A DNA stretch of 13,941 bases, taken from positions 1 through 13,941 of the forward strand of contig DYOJ01000034.1 of the NCBI GenBank assembly GCA_020720705.1. Direction: 5' to 3'. Positions within the stretch are counted from its first letter, which is position 1. Every line of letters begins with the position of its first letter. Made by a program: the position numbers and the translations under genes. The notes beneath the pieces are model-generated. The model did not search any database and was not told the DNA's origin. It saw only the letters and a program-made list of their open reading frames with translations. The DNA comes from Acetofilamentum sp. (GTDB lineage Bacteria; Bacteroidota; Bacteroidia; Bacteroidales; JAADGE01). Shown in pieces: positions 4,840 to 13,172 of this stretch.

Positions 4840-6894
4840 TTAAAGTTTTACTCCGATAATCAAAATATCGTCTGTTTGTTCGTTAGAACCTTTCCAACTG
4901 AGATGATCCTCGTTTAACATATCAGTTTGTTTATTTGTTGGTAGTTTACTGATAGCTTTTAGAAGTTTGTAATAGCGTTCACGCATAAATTTTCTGTTAG
5001 CCATGCCTCCGAGTTGGTCTTGAAATCCGTCTGAAAAAGCAAAATACATATCACCTTTTGAATAGTTAAACACTTGATTATCAAAAGTTTTTTCGATACC
5101 TTTTCTGAGTTCTTGTCCTCCGACCGGGAAAATAGCACCTTTCATTTCAAACAGTTCTGTATCCCGAAATATTAAAACGGGGTTTTTTGCTCCGGCAAAT
5201 GTGATGGTTTTATTTTCGGTATCAAAAACACTGACAGTCAAATCCATACCATCGTTTACGCCAAATTGAGATGAGCTTGCGTTCATGTCTTTTTTCAATA
5301 CTTTTACCAGCCTTTTATCAAGTTCTTGCAGGATAATTGACGGGTCATAGATTTTTTCGCTAAGAATGATTTGGTCTAAAAGCGTATTTCCGAGAATTGT
5401 CATAAAAGCACCCGGAACGCCGTGTCCGGTGCAGTCTGCCGCAATAATTATATTGTGCCCGGGTTTTGGGAAATCCGTTGCAAACCAGTAAAAATCACCG
5501 CTGATAATGCTGTGCGGTTTGTAGTAAACGAATGCATCTTCAAATTTTGACGATAACAGTTTCGGATTGGACAAAATTGCATCCTGAATGCGTTTTGCGT
5601 AGTTTATACTGCCGGTTATAGCTTCATTTTTTTGTTCAATCAGGTCTTTTTGCTCGCTTACTTGGGCTAATACGGTCTGTAATTCTTCGTTATTTTGTTG
5701 TAATATATGTTCTTTTGCGGCTAATTCTCTGTTGGAAGCTTCAATTACGAGGGTTTGATGCTGTAAATTCTCGTTAATGCTCTGTATTTCTTCTTTCTGT
5801 GTATTGATATTGATATTTTGTTCATGAAGTAACCTATTGACTTTCTTCTTCTTACGATATTCAAGAGCGATAAAAATTACTAAAATTAATATCAATCCCA
5901 AAAGTGCGGATAATACAATTTTCTCCCTTTGTTGTCTGGCTACGGTTTGTTCGCTTTCGCCCAAGAGTTTATCAATTTCTCCGATTTGAGCTTGTTTGCT
6001 GATTAGCTCTTCGTTTGCTTTTTGTATGCGCTCGTTTTGAGATATAAACTCATCTTTTGCTTGTTTTAACATAAGTTGTTGTGAGTCCAGAGCGGCAGAT
6101 TGTTTGCTCAGATTTCCGAGGTTTTTTTGCAATTCGTATCTTTGAGCGTTTACTTTTTTTCTCATCTGTTCCAATTGTGCCGATTGTTGCACCAATTCAC
6201 TCTGTTTGGCATCAATAAGTTTTTCTTTTTCTGATAATTCTGATTTTTGATTCTCAATTTTAGATTTTAACTCGTCCAATAAAGCTGTTTGGTTCGCTAT
6301 TTGTTCTTTTTGTCGTTCCAATTCGGCTTTTTCGGCTTTCAATTGCTTTTCAATATCCGTGTATAATTCTCTTAAAACCGATTCGGATCCGCCGACTTTC
6401 AGTAAGGTTTTGGATGCTGTAAAGTTTTGCTTTTGCATAACTTTTTCATTGATTCTGAATGGTTTATCGCCTTGAATATTGTCCGTGAAATTTATCATGG
6501 TGTATTCCGGCTCGTGTATTCGGTCAGTTATCAACAAGGTTTTGGTGCCCAATATTTGCGTTAAAACAGCATCAATATATAAATTTTCTTTTTTATCCAC
6601 AAACAAGATATGCGGAACTATGCTTGTTCCCAGTTTATTGTATCGCTTCAATAACTGAACTTTGACCGGCTTATTGTGAATCGTTTTGGCTTGTGCCATA
6701 ATTTTCAATTCTTGATAAACCTTTCCCTCTCCGAATACGGCAATGTTGAATTCTTCTTCCTCTTCGTTCCAAGTAATCTGTGAAGCAATGTTTAATATCC
6801 ACATTGCTTTCGCCTTATTTTCATCAAGTTGCGCCTTTACGGAGTTGGTTATGCCAACAAACAGTACAAAAATTAAAAATATAATCCTATTCAC
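4840..6894 (-). CDS. Membrane YfiR-like sensor - SpoIIE/PP2C serine/threonine phosphatase
   Basis: 684 residues. The signal peptide is 1-21 (VKA, followed by Q). Residues 25-168 resemble a YfiR/DUF4154 periplasmic domain (KAMWILNIASQITW...FNIAVFG...LLITD...INF). A long coiled coil follows (175-320). TM helix 326-345 ends in a basic stop (EYRKKKK). A second, cytoplasmic coiled coil spans 352-425, then a SpoIIE/PP2C domain (430-684). The likely metal ligands are present: Asp467 in SGDFYW, Asp487 in AADCTGHG, Asp622 in FSDGF, and Asp675/676 in TDDILI. It is probably an active phosphatase that relays a periplasmic or envelope signal to a partner phosphoprotein, such as an anti-sigma antagonist. 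No such partner gene is nearby. The start is the first ATG of the signal peptide, just after a perfect -7 box. Confidence 0.9.
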   Translation of the reverse strand: MNRIIFLIFVLFVGITNSVKAQLDENKAKAMWILNIASQITWNEEEEEFNIAVFGEGKVYQELKIMAQAKTIHNKPVKVQLLKRYNKLGTSIVPHILFVDKKENLYIDAVLTQILGTKTLLITDRIHEPEYTMINFTDNIQGDKPFRINEKVMQKQNFTASKTLLKVGGSESVLRELYTDIEKQLKAEKAELERQKEQIANQTALLDELKSKIENQKSELSEKEKLIDAKQSELVQQSAQLEQMRKKVNAQRYELQKNLGNLSKQSAALDSQQLMLKQAKDEFISQNERIQKANEELISKQAQIGEIDKLLGESEQTVARQQREKIVLSALLGLILILVIFIALEYRKKKKVNRLLHEQNININTQKEEIQSINENLQHQTLVIEASNRELAAKEHILQQNNEELQTVLAQVSEQKDLIEQKNEAITGSINYAKRIQDAILSNPKLLSSKFEDAFVYYKPHSIISGDFYWFATDFPKPGHNIIIAADCTGHGVPGAFMTILGNTLLDQIILSEKIYDPSIILQELDKRLVKVLKKDMNASSSQFGVNDGMDLTVSVFDTENKTITFAGAKNPVLIFRDTELFEMKGAIFPVGGQELRKGIEKTFDNQVFNYSKGDMYFAFSDGFQDQLGGMANRKFMRERYYKLLKAISKLPTNKQTDMLNEDHLSWKGSNEQTDDILIIGVKL

Positions 6895-6912
6895 ATTGTT
6901 TTAATTAAAGAG

Positions 6913-6920
6913 CAAATATA
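6913..6920 (-). promoter_or_regulatory. -7 box for the phosphatase gene
   Basis: On the minus strand this reads TATATTTG, a perfect Bacteroidota -7 box, 18 nt before the start codon at 6894. The leader would therefore be very short. No clear -33 element is seen. Confidence 0.55.
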
Positions 6921-7052
6921 GGTAATTGAGTTGAATTTATTATACTTTTTTTACAAAAAATTAAAGTGTAAAAAATAATTTCTTAGTATTTGAGGCTGCA
7001 CCGAACTATCGCTAAACGACTTTTATGAAAAATCTCATTGAATAATAGTCCG

Positions 7053-7076
7053 TCAATATTTTATGTAAAATATTGA
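7053..7076. repeat. 24-bp palindrome downstream of the TonB receptor gene
   Basis: TCAATATTTTA, TG, TAAAATATTGA: two perfect 11-bp arms with a 2-nt centre. It lies 120 nt after the receptor stop codon. It could be a transcription end signal for the minus-strand receptor gene or a protein-binding dyad; the very short loop argues against a normal terminator hairpin. Confidence 0.6.
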
Positions 7077-7198
7077 TTTATTGTAAATTAGAAAAGAAAA
7101 TTTCTCAAATTAGAGTATGATTGTAACTGATTGAAATTATGCGATTTGAGTCTAATGACTAACATCTGAATTCTAAAATCTAACGAAGTTTTGATTGA

Positions 7199-10018
7199 TT
7201 ATTTGATGAAATATTTGAATGTAAACCCAAAAGTACGCCCCGAAGTATAACTTAGGAATGTTTTATCTCCGTTTTCGCCGTGATGTACGGCTTTGTATTC
7301 TGAATCTAAAATATCGTCTATGGATAGTTCAAGTTCAAATTTATCGGCAAATGTTTTGGCGATATTCCAATTCAGTCCGTATTGAGGTAGTTCGTAAATG
7401 AATGGTGTTGAACCTGTTGTGAGTAAAAATAACTTTTCGCCGCCTGTATTGAAGGCAATATTGGAGCTTAAACCTATTTTTTTGTTCTCAAAACCCAACC
7501 ATACATTCACCATATACGGCGACTGTCCAACCATCGGACGTGTTTCTGCTTTCTTGTAAATGCGGTCAAATTCAGATAGTTGTACAACCGATTTTATGTA
7601 AGTGAAATTTCCGCCTGCCGATATTCCGTAGCCGATATATTTTCGTGCTTCCGCTTCGATACCGTATAATTGAGCTTTATCTGTATTGATGTATTTGACG
7701 GAGTAATTTTGGTCTGCCGTATCAAGTTCCATTTCAATAGGGTCGAACGTTTGTTTGTAAAACGCGCTCAGAGCAAGCAATTCGCCTCGTTTCATATAAT
7801 ATTCCCAACGAAAATCCGCGTTATTTGAGCTTGATGGTTTCAAAGTCGGATTTCCGTTTATCCGCATGCCGCGTTTGTAATCGAAAAAACTTGAGGGGGC
7901 GATTTCACGAAATTGCGGGCGTGCAACCGTACGACTTCCGGCAATGCGCAGGTTCATTTCATCGGTCAATTCCCATTTGAAATTTATTGAGGGTAAAAAA
8001 TCAGTTTTTCGGTCATATCCCCCCTCACGAAGAATGTCGGTTCGGAGACTTTTTACGTATTGTGTCGAATTTTCGGCACGAAATCCGGCAATAATTCTTA
8101 AGTTATCAATCACTTTCCAATCTGCAAAAGTATATGCGGAGATAATGTCTGCATTTGCATCATAACTGTTTGCATCGTTATTGCGCGTGTCTGTCATGTA
8201 AAAGATACCGGTTTGATTATCAGGTGCTATCAAATTGTTTGTAAGAAATTCGGAAAGTGTTCCGTCAATATCAAAATTTCCTTCGTAAGCATTTGAGTTT
8301 GCACCGACATTTGCGAGTTCAAATTTAACTTGTCTGTGTTGTCTGAGTTTGTGGATATACTCTGCACCGGCTTTCATCAATAGATTGTTGAACGTGATTT
8401 GAAAATTTATTTTGTTATCCGTATCTGCTTCATCCATATCATTGTAGATGCGGGTAGGAGCGGTGTTGGTCATAAATTCAAAATCAGCTTCGGTAAAATC
8501 AGCGTTCGGATTTTTGTAAAGATTGGTAAAAAAATCAGCGTCCGGTTCGTATTGCTTCATCAAGGTATAAGATGAAAGCCAATCTATCGTCATTGGGTTT
8601 TCGGACGTCCCAAAGCTGTGTTTGCCGTGTATTTGTGCCGAGTTGAAATTTCGTTCCAAATAACTTAGTTGGCGTTCCTGAATGTATGTTCCGGCGGATT
8701 CGTAATTGTAGGTTCCGTATCGGAAGCGCGCTGTGGATGTGCCTGCCTGATTTCTGAAAAATCGAATCCCGGTTGCATGATTTGAGTTAAATTTTAAGTT
8801 TAAATTTCCTAAACCTGCAAAACGCACATCTTCTTGAGCTTTGCGGTCGGTAACAACTTTGTCGTCGTCAAGTGTTGCATTTTTGTATTGTCCGTATTCG
8901 CCTTCTTCGTAATAATTAAACTTGCGATTGTAGTCAATTGCGAAATTTATTCCTAAAACTTTGTCATCTTTTAATTTATATCGGTTTCCGACTGAAAATT
9001 TATGTCCGTGATTCAGAAATGATTGCTTTTCTGTCGGAGCAACATTGGTGTCAAAAGAACGAGAAAAATCGGCGAGTTCTGTTTCTGTGTAACCGAATTT
9101 TCCGCCGGCAGGATTCAAACTGATAACAAGTGTTTCTCGGTCAGGCATCGCATCCAATACTTGCTGCGCATAAGCGGGAATATTGCGTGCGCCGCCGTCG
9201 GTTGCAAACCAATCAAACTTGCCGGTTTCTCCGACAATAAATTTTTTATTCAAATTGGCTTGCGGATTGTAACCGATTGAGGTCGAGAATATCAAATTGA
9301 ATTTTTCGGGAAAATCTTTTGTAACAATATCTACGTGTCCGCCGGTGGATTCGCCCGGCATATCGGGCGTAAAGGTCTTATTTACAATGATATTGTCCAA
9401 AACATTGCTTGGGAATAAATCCATTTGCACCGAATTTTTCTCGGGGTCTAAGCTGGGAATTTCAGCACCGTTGAAGGTTGTTTTCGTGTATCGGTCGCCC
9501 AATCCGCGAACATAAACGTATTTTTCACCTTGCACGGATACGCCTGTTACACGCTTAAGTGCCGAAGCTGCATTACTGTCCCCAAGTTTCGACATTTCGG
9601 CGGCAGAAATACCGTCAGAAATTTTGCCTGAATTTTTTTTTATGTTGATAACTGCTGTTTCTGTAGATGCGTCTGTTTTTGCGGTTACCAATACTTCGGA
9701 AATCTCGGTTTCGCTCTCTTTTAGGCTAAAATTCAATTCATTGGTAGATTTTTCAACGCCGTAATTTTCAATTACTTGGCTTTCATACGATACGAACGAG
9801 GCTTTGATGGTGTATGTTCCTTTTTCTGCTTGCAAGGAATAATTTCCGTCAAAATCCGTCATGGTTGCATTGGTTGTTCCTACAATTTGAACGGTTGCAC
9901 CGATGAGCGGTTCACCTGTTTTTTGGTTGCTGACAGTGCCTTTCAAAATTACCGACTGAGCGGCAATATGAAATGAAAAGCCAAAGATAATGAGCAATGT
10001 CAGAATAAAATTTTTCAT
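7199..10018 (-). CDS. TonB-dependent outer-membrane receptor
   Basis: 939 residues. The signal peptide is 1-20 (HIAA, followed by Q). Residues 24-100 are a carboxypeptidase-regulatory-like/CNA-B-type domain (GTVSNQKTGEPLIGATVQIVGT...TDFDGNYSL), a Bacteroidota-specific N-terminal extension. The plug spans about 108-235, with VYVRGLGDRYT (168-178) and ESTGGHVDIVTKDFP (223-237). The remainder is a 22-strand-type beta-barrel ending in GFTFKYFIK, with a C-terminal aromatic-rich strand for BAM insertion. It imports a ligand across the outer membrane with energy from TonB-ExbBD. No SusD gene is adjacent, so it is not a classical SusC pair. The gene upstream in transcription order encodes a beta-helix lipoprotein that may be its surface partner. 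The substrate is unknown. Confidence 0.93.
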   Translation of the reverse strand: MKNFILTLLIIFGFSFHIAAQSVILKGTVSNQKTGEPLIGATVQIVGTTNATMTDFDGNYSLQAEKGTYTIKASFVSYESQVIENYGVEKSTNELNFSLKESETEISEVLVTAKTDASTETAVINIKKNSGKISDGISAAEMSKLGDSNAASALKRVTGVSVQGEKYVYVRGLGDRYTKTTFNGAEIPSLDPEKNSVQMDLFPSNVLDNIIVNKTFTPDMPGESTGGHVDIVTKDFPEKFNLIFSTSIGYNPQANLNKKFIVGETGKFDWFATDGGARNIPAYAQQVLDAMPDRETLVISLNPAGGKFGYTETELADFSRSFDTNVAPTEKQSFLNHGHKFSVGNRYKLKDDKVLGINFAIDYNRKFNYYEEGEYGQYKNATLDDDKVVTDRKAQEDVRFAGLGNLNLKFNSNHATGIRFFRNQAGTSTARFRYGTYNYESAGTYIQERQLSYLERNFNSAQIHGKHSFGTSENPMTIDWLSSYTLMKQYEPDADFFTNLYKNPNADFTEADFEFMTNTAPTRIYNDMDEADTDNKINFQITFNNLLMKAGAEYIHKLRQHRQVKFELANVGANSNAYEGNFDIDGTLSEFLTNNLIAPDNQTGIFYMTDTRNNDANSYDANADIISAYTFADWKVIDNLRIIAGFRAENSTQYVKSLRTDILREGGYDRKTDFLPSINFKWELTDEMNLRIAGSRTVARPQFREIAPSSFFDYKRGMRINGNPTLKPSSSNNADFRWEYYMKRGELLALSAFYKQTFDPIEMELDTADQNYSVKYINTDKAQLYGIEAEARKYIGYGISAGGNFTYIKSVVQLSEFDRIYKKAETRPMVGQSPYMVNVWLGFENKKIGLSSNIAFNTGGEKLFLLTTGSTPFIYELPQYGLNWNIAKTFADKFELELSIDDILDSEYKAVHHGENGDKTFLSYTSGRTFGFTFKYFIK

Positions 10019-10032
10019 GTTTTTTTTGAATG

Positions 10033-10040
10033 CAAAGTTA
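10033..10040 (-). promoter_or_regulatory. -7 box for the TonB receptor gene
   Basis: On the minus strand this reads TAACTTTG, a perfect TAnnTTTG, 14 nt before the receptor start codon. It suggests the receptor has its own promoter and is not only read through from the upstream lipoprotein gene. No good -33 match is seen. Confidence 0.5.
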
Positions 10041-10081
10041 ATATATATTAGATTTAAGACATCAGATTACAGACAACAGAA

Positions 10082-10110
10082 TCTAAAATATTGTAAATCT
10101 ATATTTTAGA
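10082..10110. promoter_or_regulatory. Dyad upstream of the TonB receptor promoter
   Basis: TCTAAAATAT (10082-10091) and ATATTTTAGA (10101-10110) are perfect 10-bp inverted repeats with a 9-nt spacer, about 42 nt upstream of the receptor -7 box. This is a candidate operator, but AT-rich sequence produces such dyads easily. Confidence 0.3.
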
Positions 10111-10154
10111 AGTCAATTATGTAATGTTTATTATTCGGTTTAATTTAAATTCAA

Positions 10155-10178
10155 ACAGACTGCCTAATGACAGTCTGT
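10155..10178 (-). terminator. Hairpin between the lipoprotein and receptor genes
   Basis: ACAGACTG (10155-10162) and CAGTCTGT (10171-10178) form a perfect 8-bp stem with an 8-nt loop. Read on the minus strand it follows the stop of the beta-helix gene and is trailed by TTTGAATTT, so it can act as a leaky terminator or mRNA 3'-end stabiliser that lowers downstream receptor expression. Confidence 0.5.
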
Positions 10179-10206
10179 AAAAAATGTTTATTTATGAGGT
10201 TCATTT

Positions 10207-11616
10207 TTATTTAAAAGACAAAGTCCAACCTTGAGTCCAATCCGTACCGCCGGGTTGGAAAGCTCCGTGGTAATCAGCTTGTTCAAAAAACGCATCGGCA
10301 GGTTTGCTTGCTCTTGTTGCCGTTGAACTGTTTGCAGGAATATAAGCTGAGAATTCTTCTTCACTGTCGGCAGAAATTCCAATATTTTCAGCAGTATTAT
10401 AATTATTTGTCCAATGTGTAGCGGCATTATTATCAGCACCGTCCGGTTCAACAAATCCCTCTTCGGGTTTTACAAACATAGATTTTGCTGCCGAACCGTC
10501 TCCTACATGGTCGAACAAGTTGTTTTTGATAACCAAAAGTCCTTCGTTAAACATTTCATAGCTGCTGTGTTTGTCTGTACGAGTTTCAATACGAACACCA
10601 TCTGCAGTGTATGCAAAAATAGAGTTGGCATAGGTACCGCCGGCATTGTCCCGGAATATCATAAGCGGTGTTTTTCCGTTTCCGATATAAGTCGCATTAT
10701 AGATTACAGGTTGCGATTGCGTTTCGGGAGCTGCAGTTTCACCGTCTCCGTCTCCGCCGTCTTGTTCGGCTAATCGGTCTCCGATTTTCCAGTCTTGAAC
10801 GGCAACCCAAAATTGTCCTTTACCTTGGTAGCCTTGGTCGTAATCGTAAGAATCGTCCCCGCAATAGGCTATCAAAGCATGTTTTACGTTTACAGTTCCG
10901 CCAAAAAATTCGATACCGTCATCTAAGTTTGAAACAACTTCTACATAATCAATGGTTGTGCCTGAGCCGACACCGCCGAGTGTAAGTCCGTTTATTTCGT
11001 TTCCGGAACCAATTTCAGTACCGCCGTGTCGGATGGAAACATATTTTAAAATACCTGAATTGTCCGCATTGTCCGTGCCGCCATAAACACCGCGAGCTTC
11101 ATCTGCCGGTAAACCTTCAACACGCATTTGTGCGGCATTGTTTGTAACTGCTTTACCAAGAATGATTAAGCCACCCCACAAGCCGCGAACTTTTGTAACA
11201 TATACTCCGGTTCCTTCGTAAGTATCACCGTAACCGGTGAAAACAATCGGTTGCTCGGCAGTTCCCTCAGCCATTATTTTGCCGCCTTGAGCTACAACAA
11301 GCGCGCTGGAGTTTTCGCCTTGTCCGGGCAGTCCTTGAATCATTGTACCGGGTTCAATTGTAAGTGTTTGTCCTGTGTTCACATATACTCTGCCTTCGAT
11401 AACGTATGTTGTATCTGCGGAGAATGTTACAGTGCCCGTACCTGTTCCGAAATCTTTGATTGTTACGGTTTTAGCTTCTTTGTCCACGGTGTAAGTTGTA
11501 GTTCCTATTTTGTAGGTTATTTCATTTTGGTCTGTAATTTCATCTTTTTTTTTGCAAGAAGAAATAATGACAGCCGTTAATGAGATAAAAGCGAGAATAA
11601 ATTTTAACGTTTTCAT
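10207..11616 (-). CDS. Beta-helix-type surface lipoprotein, probable partner of the TonB receptor
   Basis: 469 residues from ATG 11616, chosen over the upstream ATG 11667 because it starts directly with the SPII signal MKTLKFILAFISLTAVIISSC. Cys21 is the lipidation site, and the following KKKDE resembles a Bacteroidota surface-export signal. Residues 60-330 are rich in Gly, Asn and short beta repeats (VYVNTGQTLTIEPGTMIQG, LVVAQGGKIMAEGTAEQPIVFTG, IEFFGGTVNVKHALIAYCGDDSYDYDQGYQG), matching a right-handed parallel beta-helix as in many surface proteins. A DGGDGDGE stretch could bind Ca2+. It lies directly upstream of the TonB receptor gene on the same strand (188-nt gap). I recall this type of pairing in other Bacteroidota, but its ligand and role are unknown to me. 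Confidence 0.85.
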   Translation of the reverse strand: MKTLKFILAFISLTAVIISSCKKKDEITDQNEITYKIGTTTYTVDKEAKTVTIKDFGTGTGTVTFSADTTYVIEGRVYVNTGQTLTIEPGTMIQGLPGQGENSSALVVAQGGKIMAEGTAEQPIVFTGYGDTYEGTGVYVTKVRGLWGGLIILGKAVTNNAAQMRVEGLPADEARGVYGGTDNADNSGILKYVSIRHGGTEIGSGNEINGLTLGGVGSGTTIDYVEVVSNLDDGIEFFGGTVNVKHALIAYCGDDSYDYDQGYQGKGQFWVAVQDWKIGDRLAEQDGGDGDGETAAPETQSQPVIYNATYIGNGKTPLMIFRDNAGGTYANSIFAYTADGVRIETRTDKHSSYEMFNEGLLVIKNNLFDHVGDGSAAKSMFVKPEEGFVEPDGADNNAATHWTNNYNTAENIGISADSEEEFSAYIPANSSTATRASKPADAFFEQADYHGAFQPGGTDWTQGWTLSFK

Positions 11617-11652
11617 GACTAAGAAATTTATATTTTGAATTAATTTCGACTG

Positions 11653-11680
11653 CAAAATAACGAACAATTATTTCTGCAAA
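11653..11680 (-). promoter_or_regulatory. Possible promoter of the beta-helix lipoprotein gene
   Basis: On the minus strand, TTTG (11677-11680) is followed 16 nt later by TTATTTTG (11653-11660), one mismatch from TAnnTTTG. The start codon is about 36 nt downstream. The spacing is slightly shorter than usual. Confidence 0.35.
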
Positions 11681-11781
11681 CGTTACCGAATTATGAAATC
11701 AACGTTATTTTGTTGCAAAGGTTTTGAAAAAAACAACAAAAATGTATGTGTTTTGATGAAACATAAAAATTAAGGGATAAA

Positions 11782-11819
11782 CTGAACATTTTGACGGATT
11801 CTGTTCGGAGTCTTTTTTT
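11782..11819 (+). terminator. Orphan intrinsic terminator-like hairpin
   Basis: CTGAACA (11782-11788) pairs with TGTTCGG (11802-11808) with one wobble, followed by AGTC and a run of seven T (11813-11819). It has the form of a plus-strand intrinsic terminator, but no plus-strand gene lies upstream; it could end an unrecognised short RNA. Confidence 0.3.
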
Positions 11820-11971
11820 ATTCCAAAAAACTCAAAAGCGATTGACAAAACAGACAAATCAAAGTTTGTAACTATCTTAAATTCATATTATTATTCCCTT
11901 TTGTACGGCATTTTTTAATATATCCCTTCTCAAAAATGAAAATTAATTGATAGAAATTATTTTATTATTGC

Positions 11972-11979
11972 TATTTTAG
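11972..11979 (+). promoter_or_regulatory. Weak -7 box for manA
   Basis: TATTTTAG fits TAnnTT-G with one mismatch, 16 nt before ATG 11996. TTG at 11947-11949 could be the -33 element. The assignment rests mainly on position. Confidence 0.3.
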
Positions 11980-11995
11980 CAGAAAATTTGAATAA

Positions 11996-12964
11996 ATGTG
12001 GTATCCGATAATTTTTAAACCAATCTATATTGAGACAATTTGGGGTGGTCGCAAATTGGAGCAAATCTTGCATAAAAAAAATATGCGCAAGGGCAATATT
12101 GGTGAAAGTTGGGAAATTTGTGATGTTGAAAATAATGTATCCAAAGTAGAGAACGGAAAATTTAAAGGACTGACTATTAGAGATTTATGCTCACAATACG
12201 GTTCAGATTTTCTTGGTAAACATGTTTTTGAAACTTATGGTACCCGTTTTCCGTTGCTGATTAAATTTATAGATGCCGCGCAGGATTTGTCTGTACAAGT
12301 GCATCCTGATGATACTTTTGCGGAAGCAAATCATGGCTCCAAAGGAAAAACAGAGCTTTGGTATATCATTGATTCTGAGCCTAATACAAGTCTGATTTCC
12401 GGTTTCTCGTCTCAAACAAATCCGGAACAATATTTGCAAAAATTATCGGAGCAACGAATAAGTGAATTGCTGAATCGTGTGCCCGTAAAACGGGGCGATG
12501 TTTTTTTTATTCCGCCCGGCAGGGTTCATACCATCGGGAAAGGCATTTTGCTTGCGGAGATTCAACAAAGTTCAGATTTGACCTACCGCATTTACGATTG
12601 GGAACGCAAAGATAAAAATGGTAAATCAAGAGAATTGCATCTTGATAAAGCCTTGCAAGTTTTGGATTTTAAAGCGGCGAGGGAAACAAAAACCTTGTAC
12701 GACCCATACAATGATTTTGCTGAATTGTCTAAAAACCAATATTTTACTGTAAATAAGTTACAATTGTCAAAACCTGTATTTAAGCATTATGCCGAATTGG
12801 ACAGCTTTGTTGTGTTAATGGGCATTTCCGGCGAGGTGCAATTAAAATACGGAAACAAATCAATGAATATAAGTTCCGGAAAAACTATTTTAATACCATC
12901 ACAACTATCAGACATACAGTTAATTCCGAAAGAACGTTCGGAGCTGTTGGAAGTGTATGTTTAG
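11996..12964 (+). CDS. manA: Mannose-6-phosphate isomerase, class I (cupin)
   Basis: 322 residues, the length of the short bacterial type I phosphomannose isomerases. It interconverts fructose 6-phosphate and mannose 6-phosphate in the cytosol, for mannose use or for GDP-mannose and glycan synthesis. The N-terminal motif IYIETIWGGRKL is typical. The zinc ligands are Gln101 and His103 (VQVHPDD), Glu120 (KTELWY) and His178 (PPGRVHTIG). Arg198 in LTYRIYDWER is the expected catalytic arginine. Residues 260-322 form the second cupin half. The gene is intact with a clear ATG. It has no co-oriented sugar genes next to it, and appears monocistronic. Confidence 0.96.
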   Translation: MWYPIIFKPIYIETIWGGRKLEQILHKKNMRKGNIGESWEICDVENNVSKVENGKFKGLTIRDLCSQYGSDFLGKHVFETYGTRFPLLIKFIDAAQDLSVQVHPDDTFAEANHGSKGKTELWYIIDSEPNTSLISGFSSQTNPEQYLQKLSEQRISELLNRVPVKRGDVFFIPPGRVHTIGKGILLAEIQQSSDLTYRIYDWERKDKNGKSRELHLDKALQVLDFKAARETKTLYDPYNDFAELSKNQYFTVNKLQLSKPVFKHYAELDSFVVLMGISGEVQLKYGNKSMNISSGKTILIPSQLSDIQLIPKERSELLEVYV

Positions 12965-12970
12965 TTCTGT

Positions 12971-13019
12971 CAGCTATCAGTTATCAGTTATCAGTGAACA
13001 GTGAACAGTAATCAGTAAA
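12971..13019. repeat. Tandem 7-bp repeat, seven copies (CAGTNAN)
   Basis: Seven contiguous heptamers: CAGCTAT, CAGTTAT, CAGTTAT, CAGTGAA, CAGTGAA, CAGTAAT, CAGTAAA. They begin 7 nt after the manA stop. Such heptameric arrays are seen between genes in Bacteroidota and cyanobacteria, and copy number is often variable. No function can be read from the sequence. Confidence 0.85.
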
Positions 13020-13172
13020 TACTTATCGGATATTTACATAACATTATGAATTTTTATGAAAAAAAATAATACAAGTACTTTAAAATCGAATATTCAAATA
13101 CATATTAACATTAACGAAACTATAAACTATTAATTGTAAACAGAATAACATATCAAAATAAATCGAAATATT

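Larger units (their letters stand above)
6895..7198. other. 304-nt intergenic region with palindromes
   Basis: I find no credible gene here. The region holds the phosphatase -7 box (6913-6920), an AT-rich dyad TTTTTTACA/TGTAAAAAA (6947-6955 and 6967-6975), a strong palindrome at 7053-7076, and at 7140-7190 degenerate repeats of the ATCTAAAATCTAA type often left between Bacteroidota genes. Confidence 0.6.
11617..11995. other. 379-nt divergent intergenic region
   Basis: It separates the minus-strand lipoprotein gene from the plus-strand manA. No convincing coding sequence is seen. It holds a likely promoter for the lipoprotein gene (11653-11680), a plus-strand hairpin followed by seven T (11782-11819) with no gene before it, and a weak manA promoter near 11972. 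Confidence 0.55.

Noticed and set aside
10668..10985. Plus-strand ORF of 105 residues inside the beta-helix gene
   Set aside because: It is antisense to a well-supported gene, is Arg-rich with no recognisable family, and is best explained as a shadow of that gene's codon pattern.
11617..11667. Upstream in-frame ATG for the beta-helix lipoprotein
   Set aside because: It adds 17 residues before a standard SPII signal that begins at ATG 11616, and it overlaps the probable promoter.
12971..13019. CRISPR array
   Set aside because: The repeats are 7 bp long and contiguous, with no spacers and no cas genes nearby.
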